NCBI RefSeq assembly: GCF_014648435.1
Contig: NZ_BMRC01000004.1
Coordinates: 310,001-374,000 of the forward strand
Direction: 5' to 3'
From: Nonomuraea spiralis
GTDB taxonomy: Bacteria > Actinomycetota > Actinomycetes > Streptosporangiales > Streptosporangiaceae
Length of the DNA stretch: 64,000 bases
Shown here piece after piece: positions 1-9,618 of this stretch. The translations under genes and the position numbers were made by a program. Within the stretch, counting starts at the first letter, position 1; every line of letters begins with the position of its first letter. The notes under the pieces were generated by a model. The model ran no database searches. It was not told the origin of the DNA and saw only the letters and a list, made by a program, of their open reading frames with translations.

Positions 1-196
1 TTGTGGGTGCGGAGAAACAGTAGCACGGAACAGCCACTGGTACTGAACCCGGATACGATCGCATAAGACACGGGAGCGGAGGAGCTGGGCGCGACTGGCA
101 ACGAGCGCCACGAGACCGCCACGTGGGACGAGCGGAAACCGGGCGCCGGAAGCGTCTGGGGCCGCGATCATATGCAGGGAAGAAGGGAGGTACCCG
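1..196. other. Upstream region of the fhaA-pknB cluster
   Basis: No gene or tRNA is recognisable here. A TACGAT hexamer at 54-59 could be a -10 element, but no convincing -35 element lies 16-19 bases before it, so a promoter is not called. The strong ribosome binding site AAGGGAGG at 183-190 belongs to the first gene of the cluster. Confidence 0.4.
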
Positions 197-937
197 GTGG
201 GAGTCCTTCAGCGCTTCGAGCGAAGGCTCGAAGGCTTGGTTGAGGGGGCCTTTGCGCGGGCGTTCAAATCTGACCTTCAGCCGGTCGAGGTCGCCAGCGC
301 GGTTCAGCGGGAGATGGATGAGCGGGCGGCGATCGTCGCGCAGGGCCGCACGCTCGTGCCCAACGACTTCGTGGTGGAGCTGTCCACGACCGACAGCGAG
401 AGGCTTGAGGTCTACGCCGACAGCATCAGCCACGAGCTGGCCAACCTCGCCAGGGAGTACGCCAAGGAACAGGGCTACTCCTTCGTGGGACCGGTCCGGG
501 TGCGCTTCGAGACCGCCGCAGACCTGGCTGTGGGCCTGTTCCGCATCCGGTCCGGCGTCATCCGGGGCGCGACGGTCGAGCAGGACGAGATCCGCCAGCC
601 GGCGAGCGACCTGCCCCCGTCCAGGCCCGGGGCCTTCAACGGGCGGCCCAGGCTGCTCGTCTCCACTCAGGACGACCCGCAGGGCGACCGCTCCTACGAG
701 CTCACCACTCCGGTGACCTTGCTAGGCAGGGGCACCGACTGCGATCTTCGTCTCGTCGATCCGGGAGTCTCGCGGCACCACGCGGAACTCCGCGTCGAGG
801 GCCAGCTCGTGGCCCTCGTCGATCTCGGTTCGACGAACGGCACCTTCGTCAACGGCCAGCCGGTACGCAGAATCGAGCTCCAGAACGGCACGCGAGTGAC
901 CCTGGGGCGTACGACTCTGGTGTTCCGGCGCGATTAG
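197..937 (+). CDS. fhaA: FhaA-type DUF3662/FHA protein
   Basis: This is a phosphothreonine-reading adaptor that in mycobacteria binds phosphorylated kinase-pathway partners and tunes peptidoglycan synthesis. The N-terminal ~120 residues (MGVLQRFERRLEGLVEG, then AFKSDLQPVEVA) form the DUF3662 domain. The C-terminal ~95 residues are a forkhead-associated domain with GRGTDCDLRL, SRHHAEL and DLGSTNGTFVNG. The protein has 246 residues and a short linker, much shorter than mycobacterial FhaA. The GTG start has an AAGGGAGG site six bases upstream. It opens the growth/signalling cluster, 17 bases before fhaB, and lacks any membrane segment. Confidence 0.93.
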   Translation: MGVLQRFERRLEGLVEGAFARAFKSDLQPVEVASAVQREMDERAAIVAQGRTLVPNDFVVELSTTDSERLEVYADSISHELANLAREYAKEQGYSFVGPVRVRFETAADLAVGLFRIRSGVIRGATVEQDEIRQPASDLPPSRPGAFNGRPRLLVSTQDDPQGDRSYELTTPVTLLGRGTDCDLRLVDPGVSRHHAELRVEGQLVALVDLGSTNGTFVNGQPVRRIELQNGTRVTLGRTTLVFRRD

Positions 938-954
938 GGGTAGACAGACGGTCC

Positions 955-1425
955 ATGTCCGAGCTCACGCTGCTGCTGATCCGGCTCGCCTTCCTGGCGG
1001 TGCTGTGGTTTTTCGTCATTGCCGCAGTCGGCGTGATCCGGACTGACTTGTTCGGTTCACGCACGGCTCCCGCGGGCCCACGTAAAGCCGTGAAGCCCGC
1101 CAAACCGGTGGCCAAGCCCAAGAGCAAGAAGGGCGAGCCACGCCAGCTCATCGTTACCGGTGGCCCGTTGCAGGGCACCACCATTAACCTCACGGAGACG
1201 CCCATCACCATTGGCCGGGCGAACGACGCCACGCTGGTAGTCACCGACGACTACGCATCCAGCCGGCATGCCCGGCTCTTCCCTCAGGACGGTCAGTGGA
1301 TCGTGGAAGATCTCGGTTCGACCAACGGCACGTATCTCGACCGCTTGAAAGTCACCCGTCCGACCCCGGTGCCGCTCGGTGTTCCGATCCGCGTCGGCAA
1401 GACAGTCATTGAATTGCGCAAATGA
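955..1425 (+). CDS. fhaB: FhaB (FipA)-type membrane-anchored FHA protein
   Basis: The gene encodes 156 residues. One N-terminal membrane segment (about residues 4-28, LLLIRLAFLAVLWFFVIAAVGVI) is followed by a basic Lys/Pro linker and a cytoplasmic FHA domain with TIGRANDATLVV, SSRHARL and DLGSTNGTYLD. FhaB/FipA is known to bind FtsZ-FtsQ-linked division proteins and to be phosphorylated by PknA. Its stop overlaps the pstP start by four bases (ATGA), so the two are translationally coupled. Confidence 0.92.
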   Translation: MSELTLLLIRLAFLAVLWFFVIAAVGVIRTDLFGSRTAPAGPRKAVKPAKPVAKPKSKKGEPRQLIVTGGPLQGTTINLTETPITIGRANDATLVVTDDYASSRHARLFPQDGQWIVEDLGSTNGTYLDRLKVTRPTPVPLGVPIRVGKTVIELRK

Positions 1426-2717
1426 CCATCGCACTCCGCTACGCCGCCCGCTCGGACGTCGGCCTCCTCCGCGAAGGGAACGAGGACTCGGCGTACGCTA
1501 GCGGCCGCCTGCTGGCCGTCGCCGACGGCATGGGCGGGCACGCACACGGCGAGGTGGCGAGTTCCGTCGCCATCGCCGCCATGGCCTCGCTGGAAGAGGC
1601 CCAACAGGGGGGTGACCTGCTCAACGCCATCGAGGCAGCGGTACGCGACGCCAACCGCAGGCTGCACGAGATGGTCGGGCGGGATCCCAGCCTCAAAGGC
1701 ATGGGCACGACGCTCACCGCCATGCTCTGGAACGGCACCCAGGTCGCCCTGGTGCACGTGGGCGACTCGCGCGCCTATCTCCTGAGACGCGGCGAGCTCT
1801 ACCAGATCACCCATGACCACACCCTGGTGCAACAGCTCGTCGACGACGGGCGCATCACGCCCGAAGAGGCGGCCACGCACCCGCAACGCTCGATCCTGCT
1901 GCGCGCGCTCGACGGCAGCGGCGAGGTCGATCCGGACCTCACGCTGCGCGAGGCACAGGTCGGCGATCGTTACCTGCTCTGTTCCGACGGCCTGTCGGGC
2001 GTGGTGAGCGCGGAGACACTGCACGCCACGCTCACCAACATCGACGATCCCGAAGAGGTCGTCCGCCAGCTCATCGACCTGGCCAACCGGGGCGGTGGGC
2101 CCGACAACATCACGTGCGTGCTCGCCGACGTGGTGGAGCTCGCCGAGGGCCAGCAGGTGCCGGTGGAGGCCGCGGTGGTCGGCGCCGCGGGCATGACCAG
2201 GCTGCGAGGAGGCGACCAGGAGACCTCGCCGGGGCGAGTGAGCGCGGTGACCGCACCCCAGCCGGCGATCACCGGTGACGACTTCGACGAGCCGGTCGCG
2301 CAGGCGGCCCGGCGTCCGGGGAAGCGTCGTCGTGTGTGGCCCGTGCTGGTCACCGTGCTCGGGATCGGCGCCGTCGCCGTGGGCGCCGGCGGTTACCTTG
2401 GATATCAGTGGACCCAGGACCAGTTCTTCGTCGGTGCTAGGGGCGACGAGGTGGTCATCTTCCAGGGGATCAAGCAGGAGGTCGGGCCGTTCCAGTTCTT
2501 CCATGTGGAGAAGAGCACGGGCCGTCCGCTCTCCAAGTTGTCCCCGGCGGACCAGGCCCTGATCAAGAGCGGCATCCCCGTCACCGACGTCGACGAAGGC
2601 GTGACGAAGATAAACGGACTGAAGTTCTCCCAGGACGACAAGGGCGACAAGGGCGACGCGACCTCCACGTCGGACACGTCTCCCACTCCCACCGCCACCA
2701 AGACGAAATCGCAATAA
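1422..2717 (+). CDS. pstP: PstP serine/threonine phosphatase (PP2C family)
   Basis: This is the phosphatase that opposes PknA and PknB. The N-terminal ~235 residues carry the metal-binding PP2C signatures: VADGMGGHAHG (Asp35), HVGDSRAYL, LLCSDGLSG and GGPDNITCVL. A membrane helix lies at about residues 302-325, and an extracytoplasmic tail of ~100 residues ends in a Ser/Thr/Pro/Lys stretch. The ATG start overlaps the fhaB stop, and its TAA directly abuts the rodA ATG. The order matches the mycobacterial operon, where PstP dephosphorylates the kinases and FHA partners. Confidence 0.94.
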   Translation: MTIALRYAARSDVGLLREGNEDSAYASGRLLAVADGMGGHAHGEVASSVAIAAMASLEEAQQGGDLLNAIEAAVRDANRRLHEMVGRDPSLKGMGTTLTAMLWNGTQVALVHVGDSRAYLLRRGELYQITHDHTLVQQLVDDGRITPEEAATHPQRSILLRALDGSGEVDPDLTLREAQVGDRYLLCSDGLSGVVSAETLHATLTNIDDPEEVVRQLIDLANRGGGPDNITCVLADVVELAEGQQVPVEAAVVGAAGMTRLRGGDQETSPGRVSAVTAPQPAITGDDFDEPVAQAARRPGKRRRVWPVLVTVLGIGAVAVGAGGYLGYQWTQDQFFVGARGDEVVIFQGIKQEVGPFQFFHVEKSTGRPLSKLSPADQALIKSGIPVTDVDEGVTKINGLKFSQDDKGDKGDATSTSDTSPTPTATKTKSQ

Positions 2718-4136
2718 ATGGCAGAAATGCTCGCGACCCCCGTCCCGATGCCGGCCAAACGGCGGGTGGCCCAGCTGGTCCTGCTCGCCATGGCGGTGCT
2801 GATCATCATGGGCGCCTACGCCAACGTCGGCCTGGCCGTCGACGGCAAGGTGCCCGCCGGCATGCTGGCCTACGGGCTGGGCCTGGGCGGCCTGATGCTG
2901 GCGGCCTACCTGGTGCTGGCCAAGTTCGCGCCATGGGCCGACCCGCTGATCCTGCCGCTGGTGACCCTGATCAACGGCCTCGGGCTGGTGATGATCTACC
3001 GGCTGGAGTCGGCCGACATGGGCGGCGCCTCCACGGCCAACCAGATCATGTGGACCGGCGTCGGCGTCGTGATGTTCTCGATCACGCTGATCGTGCTGCG
3101 TGACCACCGCATGCTGCAGCGCCTGACGTACACGGCGGGCGCGGTGGGCCTGGTGCTGCTGGCGATCCCGGCGTTGCTGCCCGGCTCGCTCAGCGAGGTC
3201 CAGGGCGCCAAGATCTGGATCCGCATCGGCGGCTTCTCCATCCAGCCGGGCGAGTTCGCCAAGCTGGCGCTGGTGGTCTTCTTCGCCGGCTACCTGGTGG
3301 CCAAGCGTGACGTGCTGGCGCTGGCCGGGCGGCGGCTGCTGTTCATCGACCTGCCGCGCGCCCGAGACCTCGGCCCGGTCCTGGTCACCTGGGGCCTCAG
3401 CCTGCTGGTGCTGGTCTTCGAAAAGGACCTCGGCACCTCGCTGCTGCTGTTCGGCACGTTCATCGCGATGCTCTACATCGCCACCCAGCGCACCTCGTGG
3501 GTGCTCATCGGCATCCTGCTGTTCGTCGGCGGCGCCTTCCTCGCCGGGCAGGTCTTCGACCACGTGGGCGCTCGGTTCGACGCCTGGCTCGACCCGAGCA
3601 ACCCGGTCTTCTACGGCACGGCTCCCGTCTGCCTGGAGGACCCGCCGGGCGACCCGATGTGCAGCAAGAGCTACCAGATCATGCAGGGGCTGTTCGGGTT
3701 CGGCGCGGGCGGCATCCTCGGCACCGGGCTCGGCCAGGGCCACCCCGACCTGATCCCGCTGAGCTTCTCCGACTTCATCTTCGCCGCGACCGGCGAGGAG
3801 CTCGGGCTGACCGGCCTGATGGCGCTGCTCATGCTCTACGCGCTGCTGGTCGAGCGCGGCCTGCGCACCTCGCTCGTGGCCCGCGACCCGTTCTCGAAGC
3901 TGCTGGCGGGCGGCCTGTCGTTCATCCTGGCCTGGCAGGTGTTCATCATCGTCGGCGGCGTGACGAACCTCATCCCGCTGACCGGCCTGGTCACGCCGTT
4001 CATGTCGCAGGGCGGCTCGGCGCTGCTGGCTAACTGGATCCTTATCGCGCTCCTGGTACGCATGTCAGACGCGGCGCGACGGCCCCCGCCCCAGGCGATC
4101 CAGAACGAAGGACTCACCCAGGTGTTCCAGCGATGA
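2718..4136 (+). CDS. rodA: RodA/FtsW/SpoVE (SEDS) peptidoglycan polymerase
   Basis: The gene encodes 472 residues with about twelve membrane helices. SEDS signatures are visible: IQPGEFAKLALVVFFA near the middle, the FEKDLGTSLLLFG segment (conserved Asp of the polymerase), and C-terminal GVTNLIPLTGLVTPFMSQGG. It is a glycosyltransferase that polymerises lipid II together with the class B PBP encoded next to it. The gene starts on the base after the pstP stop and overlaps pbpA by four bases. The cluster position fits RodA better than FtsW, which normally sits in the dcw cluster. Confidence 0.93.
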   Translation: MAEMLATPVPMPAKRRVAQLVLLAMAVLIIMGAYANVGLAVDGKVPAGMLAYGLGLGGLMLAAYLVLAKFAPWADPLILPLVTLINGLGLVMIYRLESADMGGASTANQIMWTGVGVVMFSITLIVLRDHRMLQRLTYTAGAVGLVLLAIPALLPGSLSEVQGAKIWIRIGGFSIQPGEFAKLALVVFFAGYLVAKRDVLALAGRRLLFIDLPRARDLGPVLVTWGLSLLVLVFEKDLGTSLLLFGTFIAMLYIATQRTSWVLIGILLFVGGAFLAGQVFDHVGARFDAWLDPSNPVFYGTAPVCLEDPPGDPMCSKSYQIMQGLFGFGAGGILGTGLGQGHPDLIPLSFSDFIFAATGEELGLTGLMALLMLYALLVERGLRTSLVARDPFSKLLAGGLSFILAWQVFIIVGGVTNLIPLTGLVTPFMSQGGSALLANWILIALLVRMSDAARRPPPQAIQNEGLTQVFQR

Positions 4137-5593
4137 ACAGCACTCTGAAGCGCACGGCCGTGGCCTGCCTGGTCATGTTCGCGCTCCTGATGATCAACGT
4201 GAACATCCTCCAGGCGGTCCGCGCCGACGACTACCGCTCCAACCCGAGCAACCGGCGCAACTACTACGAGCGCTACGCCGTCGAACGCGGCCGGATCACC
4301 GCCGGCGGCAAGGTGATCGCCCAGTCGATGGAGACCGACAACAAGAACTTCAAGTTCATCAGGAAGTACACCGACGGGAAGCTCTACGCGCACGTCACGG
4401 GCTACTTCTCGCCCGAGAGCGCGAGCGCGATCGAGGGGGCCGAGAACAAGCTGCTCGACGGCTCCAGCGCCGACCTGCTGCTGCGGCGGAGCATCGACCT
4501 GTTCACGGGCGAGCCGACCAGGGGCGCGAACGTCGACCTCACGATCAACCCCAAGGCCCAGAAGGCGGCCTACGACGCGCTGCGCGCCAGCGGCAAGCGC
4601 GGCGCGCTGGTGGCGCTCGACCCGCGGACGGGCGGGATCCTGGCGATGGTGTCGCTGCCCACCTTCGACCCCGCCGAGCTGTCGGGCACCGACAAGGGCA
4701 CGGTCTTCTCCCGCTACAACGAGCTGGACAAGGACAAGAGCCAGCCGCTGCTCAACCGGGCCATCGCCCAGACGTACCCGCCGGGCTCGACGTTCAAGGT
4801 GGTGACGGCGGCGGCGTACCTGGAGGACGACTCCTCGCGCGGCGGCGACACCACGGTCGACGCACCGCAGCGGCTGCCGCTGCCCAACACGACCATCAGC
4901 CTGCCCAACTACGGCGGCGCGGCCTGCGGCGCCGGCCAGGTGCAGCTCGTGTACGCGCTGGAGAAGTCCTGCAACACGCCGTTCGCCAAGATCGGTATGC
5001 AGCTGGGCTACGACAAACTCAACGAGCAGACCGAGAAGTTCGGCATGGGCAAGCAGATCGGCGTGCCGATGTCGGTGGCCCAGAGCGACTTCGGCAGCAA
5101 GTACGACGACGCGGCCCTCGCGATGGCCTCGATCGGCCAGCGCGACAACCGGATGACGCCGCTCCAGATGGCCATGATCGCCGCGGGCATCGCCAATGAC
5201 GGCAAGGTGATGAAGCCGTACCTGGTGAACAAGATCACCGACTCCAAGAACGACGTCATGGAGGAGGCCAAGCCCGAGGAGCTGACCGAGGCGGTCAGTT
5301 CCGAGACGGCGGGCAAGCTGCGCGACATGATGGTCAGCGTGGTCAACAACGGCACGGCCAACCTCGCGCAGGTGCCCGGCGTCCAAGTGGGCGGCAAGAC
5401 CGGCACCGCGGAGACCGCCAACGGCGCGCCGCCGCACGCCTGGTTCATCTCCTTCGCGCCCGCCGAGAACCCGAAGGTGGCGCTGGCGGTCATCGTCGAG
5501 TCGGGTGCCGCCAACGTCGGCGCGGAGGCAACGGGCGGCCACACCGCCGCTCCGATCGCAAAGGCTGTGCTGGAGGCGGTGCTGAACAAGTGA
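4133..5593 (+). CDS. pbpA: PbpA class B penicillin-binding protein (transpeptidase)
   Basis: This 486-residue protein has an uncleaved N-terminal signal anchor (about residues 9-28), a dimerisation region, and a transpeptidase domain carrying all three active-site motifs. These are STFK with Ser219 as nucleophile, SCN at 279-281, and KTGTAE starting at Lys422. It crosslinks peptidoglycan made by the adjacent RodA. The ATG overlaps the rodA stop (ATGA), and pknA begins on the base after its stop. Length and composition are normal for actinobacterial PbpA. Confidence 0.95.
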   Translation: MNSTLKRTAVACLVMFALLMINVNILQAVRADDYRSNPSNRRNYYERYAVERGRITAGGKVIAQSMETDNKNFKFIRKYTDGKLYAHVTGYFSPESASAIEGAENKLLDGSSADLLLRRSIDLFTGEPTRGANVDLTINPKAQKAAYDALRASGKRGALVALDPRTGGILAMVSLPTFDPAELSGTDKGTVFSRYNELDKDKSQPLLNRAIAQTYPPGSTFKVVTAAAYLEDDSSRGGDTTVDAPQRLPLPNTTISLPNYGGAACGAGQVQLVYALEKSCNTPFAKIGMQLGYDKLNEQTEKFGMGKQIGVPMSVAQSDFGSKYDDAALAMASIGQRDNRMTPLQMAMIAAGIANDGKVMKPYLVNKITDSKNDVMEEAKPEELTEAVSSETAGKLRDMMVSVVNNGTANLAQVPGVQVGGKTGTAETANGAPPHAWFISFAPAENPKVALAVIVESGAANVGAEATGGHTAAPIAKAVLEAVLNK

Positions 5594-6985
5594 GTGACGG
5601 TAACGTGCTGGGTCATGCGGCTCCGTAACCGCTATCTCCTGCTCTCCCGCATCGCCACGGGCGGTATGGGAGAGGTGTGGCGTGCCCGTGACGAGCTTCT
5701 CGGCCGCGAGGTCGCGGTCAAGATCCTGCGCAGTCACATGCACGCCGACCCCACGTTCCGCGAGCGCTTCCGCAACGAGGCGCGACTCACCGCCGCCCTG
5801 GCCGACCCCGGGGTGGCCCAGATCTTCGACTACGGCGAGCAGAGCGACCTGGCCTACCTGGTCATGGAACTCGTCCACGGCGAGCCGCTGTCGGCCATCC
5901 TGGGGCGCAACGGCGCTCTCGGGCCCGAGGTGGCGCTCGACGTGGTGCACCAGACCGCCAAGGCGCTGCACGCGGCCCACTCCTCCGGGATCATCCACAG
6001 GGACGTCAAGCCGGGCAACCTGCTGGTGACCCGCGAGGGCACGATCAAGGTGACCGACTTCGGCATCGCCCGCGCCCTGGAGGCCGCGCCGGTGACGCAG
6101 ACCGGCACCGTCCTCGGCACGGCCCAGTACGTCAGCCCCGAGCAGGCCCAGGGTTTCCCGCTCACGCCCGCGACCGACCTCTACTCGCTCGGCGTGGTGG
6201 CCTACGAGTGCCTGGCGGGCCACACGCCGTTCCGGGCCGACAGCCAGGTGGCGATCGCGCTGCTGCACCTCAACGAGCAGCCGCCGCCGCTCGGCCCGGA
6301 CGTTCCCGCCACGGTGCGCGATCTGGTCATGACGCTGCTGGCCAAGGAGCCGGGCATGCGTCCCGCCTCCGCGCTGGAGGCGGCCGACCGGGCGTATGTG
6401 CTGCGGCAGTCGCTGGCCGAGGGGGTCGAGCAGGGCGCCGACCTGAGCATGTTCACCGATCCCGGTGGTTTCCGGGTGCGCGAGCCGGCCACGGAGGACC
6501 AGCGGACGACCGACAGCCTCGACCCGGCGACGACGGTCCAGCACCCGCCCGGCCCGCCGGCCCGCAGCCGCCGCACCGCGCGCACGCTGGCGTTGGTCGC
6601 GACGGCCGGCTGTGTGGCCGCGGTGGGCCTGAGCGCCATCACGTTCGCCAACCGCGATGCGGCGCTGCCTCTCCCGCCGGTGATCATCGAGCCCAGCCAG
6701 ACCCCGCTGGATCCTCCCGAGCTGCTCAGGCCCACGCGGACGAAGAAGCACACGCGCCGACCTCCCGCGCTTCCGGTGAAGTCGACGCGGCCGGTACCCT
6801 CGCGGTCGGCTACGGTAAGCAAGTCGGCTACTCCTACGAAGAAGCCGACGCCGAAGCCAACCCCGACCACCCGTACCCCGACTCCCACCCCCACCAGCCC
6901 AACGCCAAGCAGAACACCGACAACTCCGACACCAATCGCTTCGCCGGACCCGGGTGGCACAAACCCGCCGAAGGAGGAGACGTGA
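5594..6985 (+). CDS. pknA: PknA-type membrane Ser/Thr protein kinase
   Basis: The Hanks-type kinase domain spans about residues 8-270. It has the glycine loop ATGGMGEVW, ATP lysine in VAVKIL (Lys43), HRDVKPGN near residue 135, DFGIA, and an activation loop with VTQTGTVLGT. A membrane helix at about 325-345 is followed by a Pro/Thr/Lys-rich extracellular tail with no PASTA domain, as in PknA. The GTG at 5594 is used here; ATG at 5615 (MRLRNRYLLLSR) is an equally plausible start that would remove seven residues. It acts on division and wall enzymes encoded alongside. Confidence 0.92.
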   Translation: MTVTCWVMRLRNRYLLLSRIATGGMGEVWRARDELLGREVAVKILRSHMHADPTFRERFRNEARLTAALADPGVAQIFDYGEQSDLAYLVMELVHGEPLSAILGRNGALGPEVALDVVHQTAKALHAAHSSGIIHRDVKPGNLLVTREGTIKVTDFGIARALEAAPVTQTGTVLGTAQYVSPEQAQGFPLTPATDLYSLGVVAYECLAGHTPFRADSQVAIALLHLNEQPPPLGPDVPATVRDLVMTLLAKEPGMRPASALEAADRAYVLRQSLAEGVEQGADLSMFTDPGGFRVREPATEDQRTTDSLDPATTVQHPPGPPARSRRTARTLALVATAGCVAAVGLSAITFANRDAALPLPPVIIEPSQTPLDPPELLRPTRTKKHTRRPPALPVKSTRPVPSRSATVSKSATPTKKPTPKPTPTTRTPTPTPTSPTPSRTPTTPTPIASPDPGGTNPPKEET

Positions 6986-7059
6986 TGCGCTACGGGGTCG
7001 ATGATGGACACCGGCGGCCCCCCGAGCAGGCCGGTACCCAAGATGAACGGTAAGGGACA

Positions 7060-8919
7060 GTGCAGGAAATGACTCAGCCTCGGCTACTCGGAGGTCGTTA
7101 CGAGCTCGACGGTGTCGTCGGGCGCGGCGGCATGGCCGAGGTGTATCGCGCCCGAGACATCCGGCTGGACCGCATAGTCGCGATCAAGACCCTCCGCTCC
7201 GACCTTGCGCGCGATCACACCTTCCAGGCCCGCTTCCGCCGCGAGGCGCAGTCGGCGGCCTCACTGAACCACCCCGCCGTCGTCGCCGTCTACGACACCG
7301 GCGAAGACGTCACCGACGGCACCCCCGTGCCCTACATCGTGATGGAGTACGTCGACGGCAGGACGCTGCGCGACCTGCTGCGCCAGGACCGCCGGCTGCT
7401 GCCCGAACGGGCGGCCGAGCTGGTCGACGGCATCCTGCGCGCGCTCGACTACAGCCACCGCGGCGGCATCGTCCACCGTGACATCAAGCCGGCCAACGTG
7501 ATGATCACGCGCGCCGGCGACGTCAAGGTGATGGACTTCGGCATCGCGCGCGCGATGGCCGACTCGGCCGCCACCATGACCCAGACGGCGCAGGTGATAG
7601 GGACCGCCCAATACCTGTCGCCCGAGCAGGCCCGCGGCGAGCGCGTCGACGCCCGCAGCGACATCTACTCCACCGGCTGCGTCCTCTACGAGCTGCTCAC
7701 CGGCCAGCCGCCGTTCACCGGCGACTCCCCCGTGGCCATCGCCTACCAGCACGTCCGCGAAGAGCCGATCCCGCCCTCGCAGATCGACCGCGAGATCCCG
7801 GCGTGGGCCGACGCGATCGTGCTCAAGGCCATGGCCAAGGATCCGGCCCACCGCTACCAGAACTCGGGCGAGATGCGGGCCGACATCCAGCGGGCCATGT
7901 CCGGCATGCCGGTCGACGCCCAGACGATGGCGATGACCGGGAACTTCAACCAGGGCACCCGCATGATGACCGCCACCCAGGCGGGCCAGGGTCCGGCCAC
8001 GCAGCGCACCGGCGCGATCCCGCCGTACGAGTACGGCGACGGCGACGGCGGCACCCGCGTGGGGCGGCGCAGGGCCTCCGGCGGTGGCGGCAACGGGCTC
8101 AAGACCGCGTTGTGGATCATCGTCCCGCTGCTGATCATCGGCGCCTTCGTCACGGTCGGCTACCTGGTGTTCGGCACCAAGAGCACGCCTGCCGACGCGG
8201 GGATCGTCATCCCCGCCCTGGCCACGCAGAAGCAGGATTCGGCCCAGCGCGCGCTCAACGCCCTGGAGCTGAAGTACGAGGTGGTCCAGGAGGCCAGCGA
8301 CGAGTTCGACAAGGGCACGGTCATCAGGACCGAGCCCGCGGAGGGCGAGAAGGCCAACAAGGGCGACACGGTCAAGCTGTTCGTCTCCAAGGGCAAGGAG
8401 AAGGTCGCCGTTCCCGACGGCCTGATCGGCATGAGCACCGAGGACGCGATGAAGGCCCTCGACGATGCCGGGCTGCGGGGCACGATCAAGACCAAGCAGT
8501 CCTCCAAGCCCCAGGGCAAGATCTTCGAGACCAAGCCGGCGGCCGGCACCGAGATCGAGAAGGGCGGCTCCGTCACCCTCTACGTGCCGTTCGAGCTGAC
8601 CGAGCTGCCCGACGTGATCGGCTACACCAAGGAGGACGCCACCGCCACGCTCAGGGGCGCCGGCTTCAAGGTGAAGGTCTCGCCGCAGGCCAACGACCAG
8701 GCCGAGGGCACGGTCATCCAGCAGAACCCGCCGGCCGGCCAGAAGCTGCAGCCGAACACGACGATCACGATCGTGGTGTCCACCGGCCCCGACGACACGG
8801 CCCCGCCGCCCACCAGCGACCAGCCATCCGACCAGCCATCCGACGAGCCGACCGACGACTTCCCGTCCGACGAGCCGACCGAGGACAACCCGATCGGCGA
8901 CGACGGGCTCAACGGCTGA
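7060..8919 (+). CDS. pknB: PknB-type Ser/Thr kinase with PASTA domains
   Basis: An N-terminal kinase domain (about residues 1-280) has VGRGGMAEVY, VAIKTL, HRDIKPANV, DFGIA and an activation loop with TMTQTAQVIGT. A juxtamembrane linker leads to one membrane helix (about 347-373). Three extracellular PASTA repeats follow, starting near 376, 448 and 512, each ending in a G-D/G-T-T-V-x-L-type strand. The tail is an acidic Pro/Asp/Ser repeat (DQPSDQPSDEP). PASTA domains sense muropeptides or lipid II. GTG 7060 and ATG 7069 are alternative starts; GGTAAGGGA lies just upstream. It is the last gene of the cluster. Confidence 0.95.
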   Translation: MQEMTQPRLLGGRYELDGVVGRGGMAEVYRARDIRLDRIVAIKTLRSDLARDHTFQARFRREAQSAASLNHPAVVAVYDTGEDVTDGTPVPYIVMEYVDGRTLRDLLRQDRRLLPERAAELVDGILRALDYSHRGGIVHRDIKPANVMITRAGDVKVMDFGIARAMADSAATMTQTAQVIGTAQYLSPEQARGERVDARSDIYSTGCVLYELLTGQPPFTGDSPVAIAYQHVREEPIPPSQIDREIPAWADAIVLKAMAKDPAHRYQNSGEMRADIQRAMSGMPVDAQTMAMTGNFNQGTRMMTATQAGQGPATQRTGAIPPYEYGDGDGGTRVGRRRASGGGGNGLKTALWIIVPLLIIGAFVTVGYLVFGTKSTPADAGIVIPALATQKQDSAQRALNALELKYEVVQEASDEFDKGTVIRTEPAEGEKANKGDTVKLFVSKGKEKVAVPDGLIGMSTEDAMKALDDAGLRGTIKTKQSSKPQGKIFETKPAAGTEIEKGGSVTLYVPFELTELPDVIGYTKEDATATLRGAGFKVKVSPQANDQAEGTVIQQNPPAGQKLQPNTTITIVVSTGPDDTAPPPTSDQPSDQPSDEPTDDFPSDEPTEDNPIGDDGLNG

Positions 8920-8977
8920 CACAGCACCACGGGCCGCTCATCTCCCACGGGGGGATGGGCGGCCCTCGGCATGAAAG

Positions 8978-9014
8978 AACGCCCCCGCCGCTCGGGGGCA
9001 ACGGCGGGGGCGTT
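8978..9014. terminator. Bidirectional intrinsic terminator
   Basis: A perfect 13-bp stem (8978-8990 pairs with 9002-9014) flanks an 11-base loop. It lies between the convergent 3' ends of pknB and the TrpG-like gene. The stem begins AAC and ends GTT with a GC-rich core, so it can serve both strands. Confidence 0.8.
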
Positions 9015-9045
9015 CACTTGGTAGTCGCTCTGCGCGAGGCGGGCG

Positions 9046-9618
9046 TTACACGATCCCGCGCAGCCAATTCAGCAGGAGCCGGTGGCCGTACTCGGACAAC
9101 ACCGACTCGGGGTGGAACTGGATGCCCTCGACGGGCGCCCGGCGGTGCCGCAGCCCCATGATGACCCCGTCGTCGGTACGGGCGGTCACGTCGAGGACCT
9201 CGGGGACGGTCTCCGGCAGCACGGCGAGTGAGTGGTAGCGGGTCATCGCGACCGGCGACGGCAGGCCCTCGAAGACGCCCATGCCGTCGTGCAGCACGGC
9301 GCTGGTACGGCCGTGGACCAGCTCGGGCGCGCGGGCCACGGTGGCGCCGAAGGCGACCGCGATGGCCTGGTGGCCGAGGCAGACGCCGAGCAGGGGCGTG
9401 CCGCGTTCGGCCGCGCGCAGCACCAGGGGCACGCTCACGCCGGCCGCCTCGGGTGTGCCCGGCCCGGGACTGACGAGCACGCCGTCGAAGCCGTCGGCGT
9501 CGCGCACGTCCACGACGTCGCGGGGGCGCACGTCGCAGTCGGCGCCCAGGACGCGCAGGTATTGGACGATCGTGTGGACGAAGCTGTCGTGGTTGTCCAC
9601 GACCAGCACGCGGGTCAT
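9046..9618 (-). CDS. TrpG/PabA-type class I glutamine amidotransferase
   Basis: This is a glutaminase subunit that supplies ammonia to an anthranilate or aminodeoxychorismate synthase. Its 190 residues show the class I triad context: SPGPGTPE, nucleophile Cys in GVCLGHQAI, and the His-Glu pair in FHPESVLSEYG. No synthase large subunit is adjacent, so the partner is encoded elsewhere; TrpG versus PabA cannot be decided from sequence alone. The gene's presence beside pknB, sortase and crgA is a conserved actinomycete arrangement. Its ATG overlaps the stop of the upstream 52-codon gene. Confidence 0.88.
   Translation of the reverse strand: MTRVLVVDNHDSFVHTIVQYLRVLGADCDVRPRDVVDVRDADGFDGVLVSPGPGTPEAAGVSVPLVLRAAERGTPLLGVCLGHQAIAVAFGATVARAPELVHGRTSAVLHDGMGVFEGLPSPVAMTRYHSLAVLPETVPEVLDVTARTDDGVIMGLRHRRAPVEGIQFHPESVLSEYGHRLLLNWLRGIV

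Noticed and set aside
1293..3743. Very long minus-strand open frame (816 codons) opposite pstP and rodA
   Set aside because: It is the complement of well-supported genes, His/Asp/Gln/Arg-rich, without ribosome binding site or known domain: a GC-bias artefact.
3836..6751. 971-codon minus-strand frame opposite rodA-pbpA-pknA
   Set aside because: Same artefact; Arg/Leu/Gly/His-rich translation with no domain, covering three certain genes.
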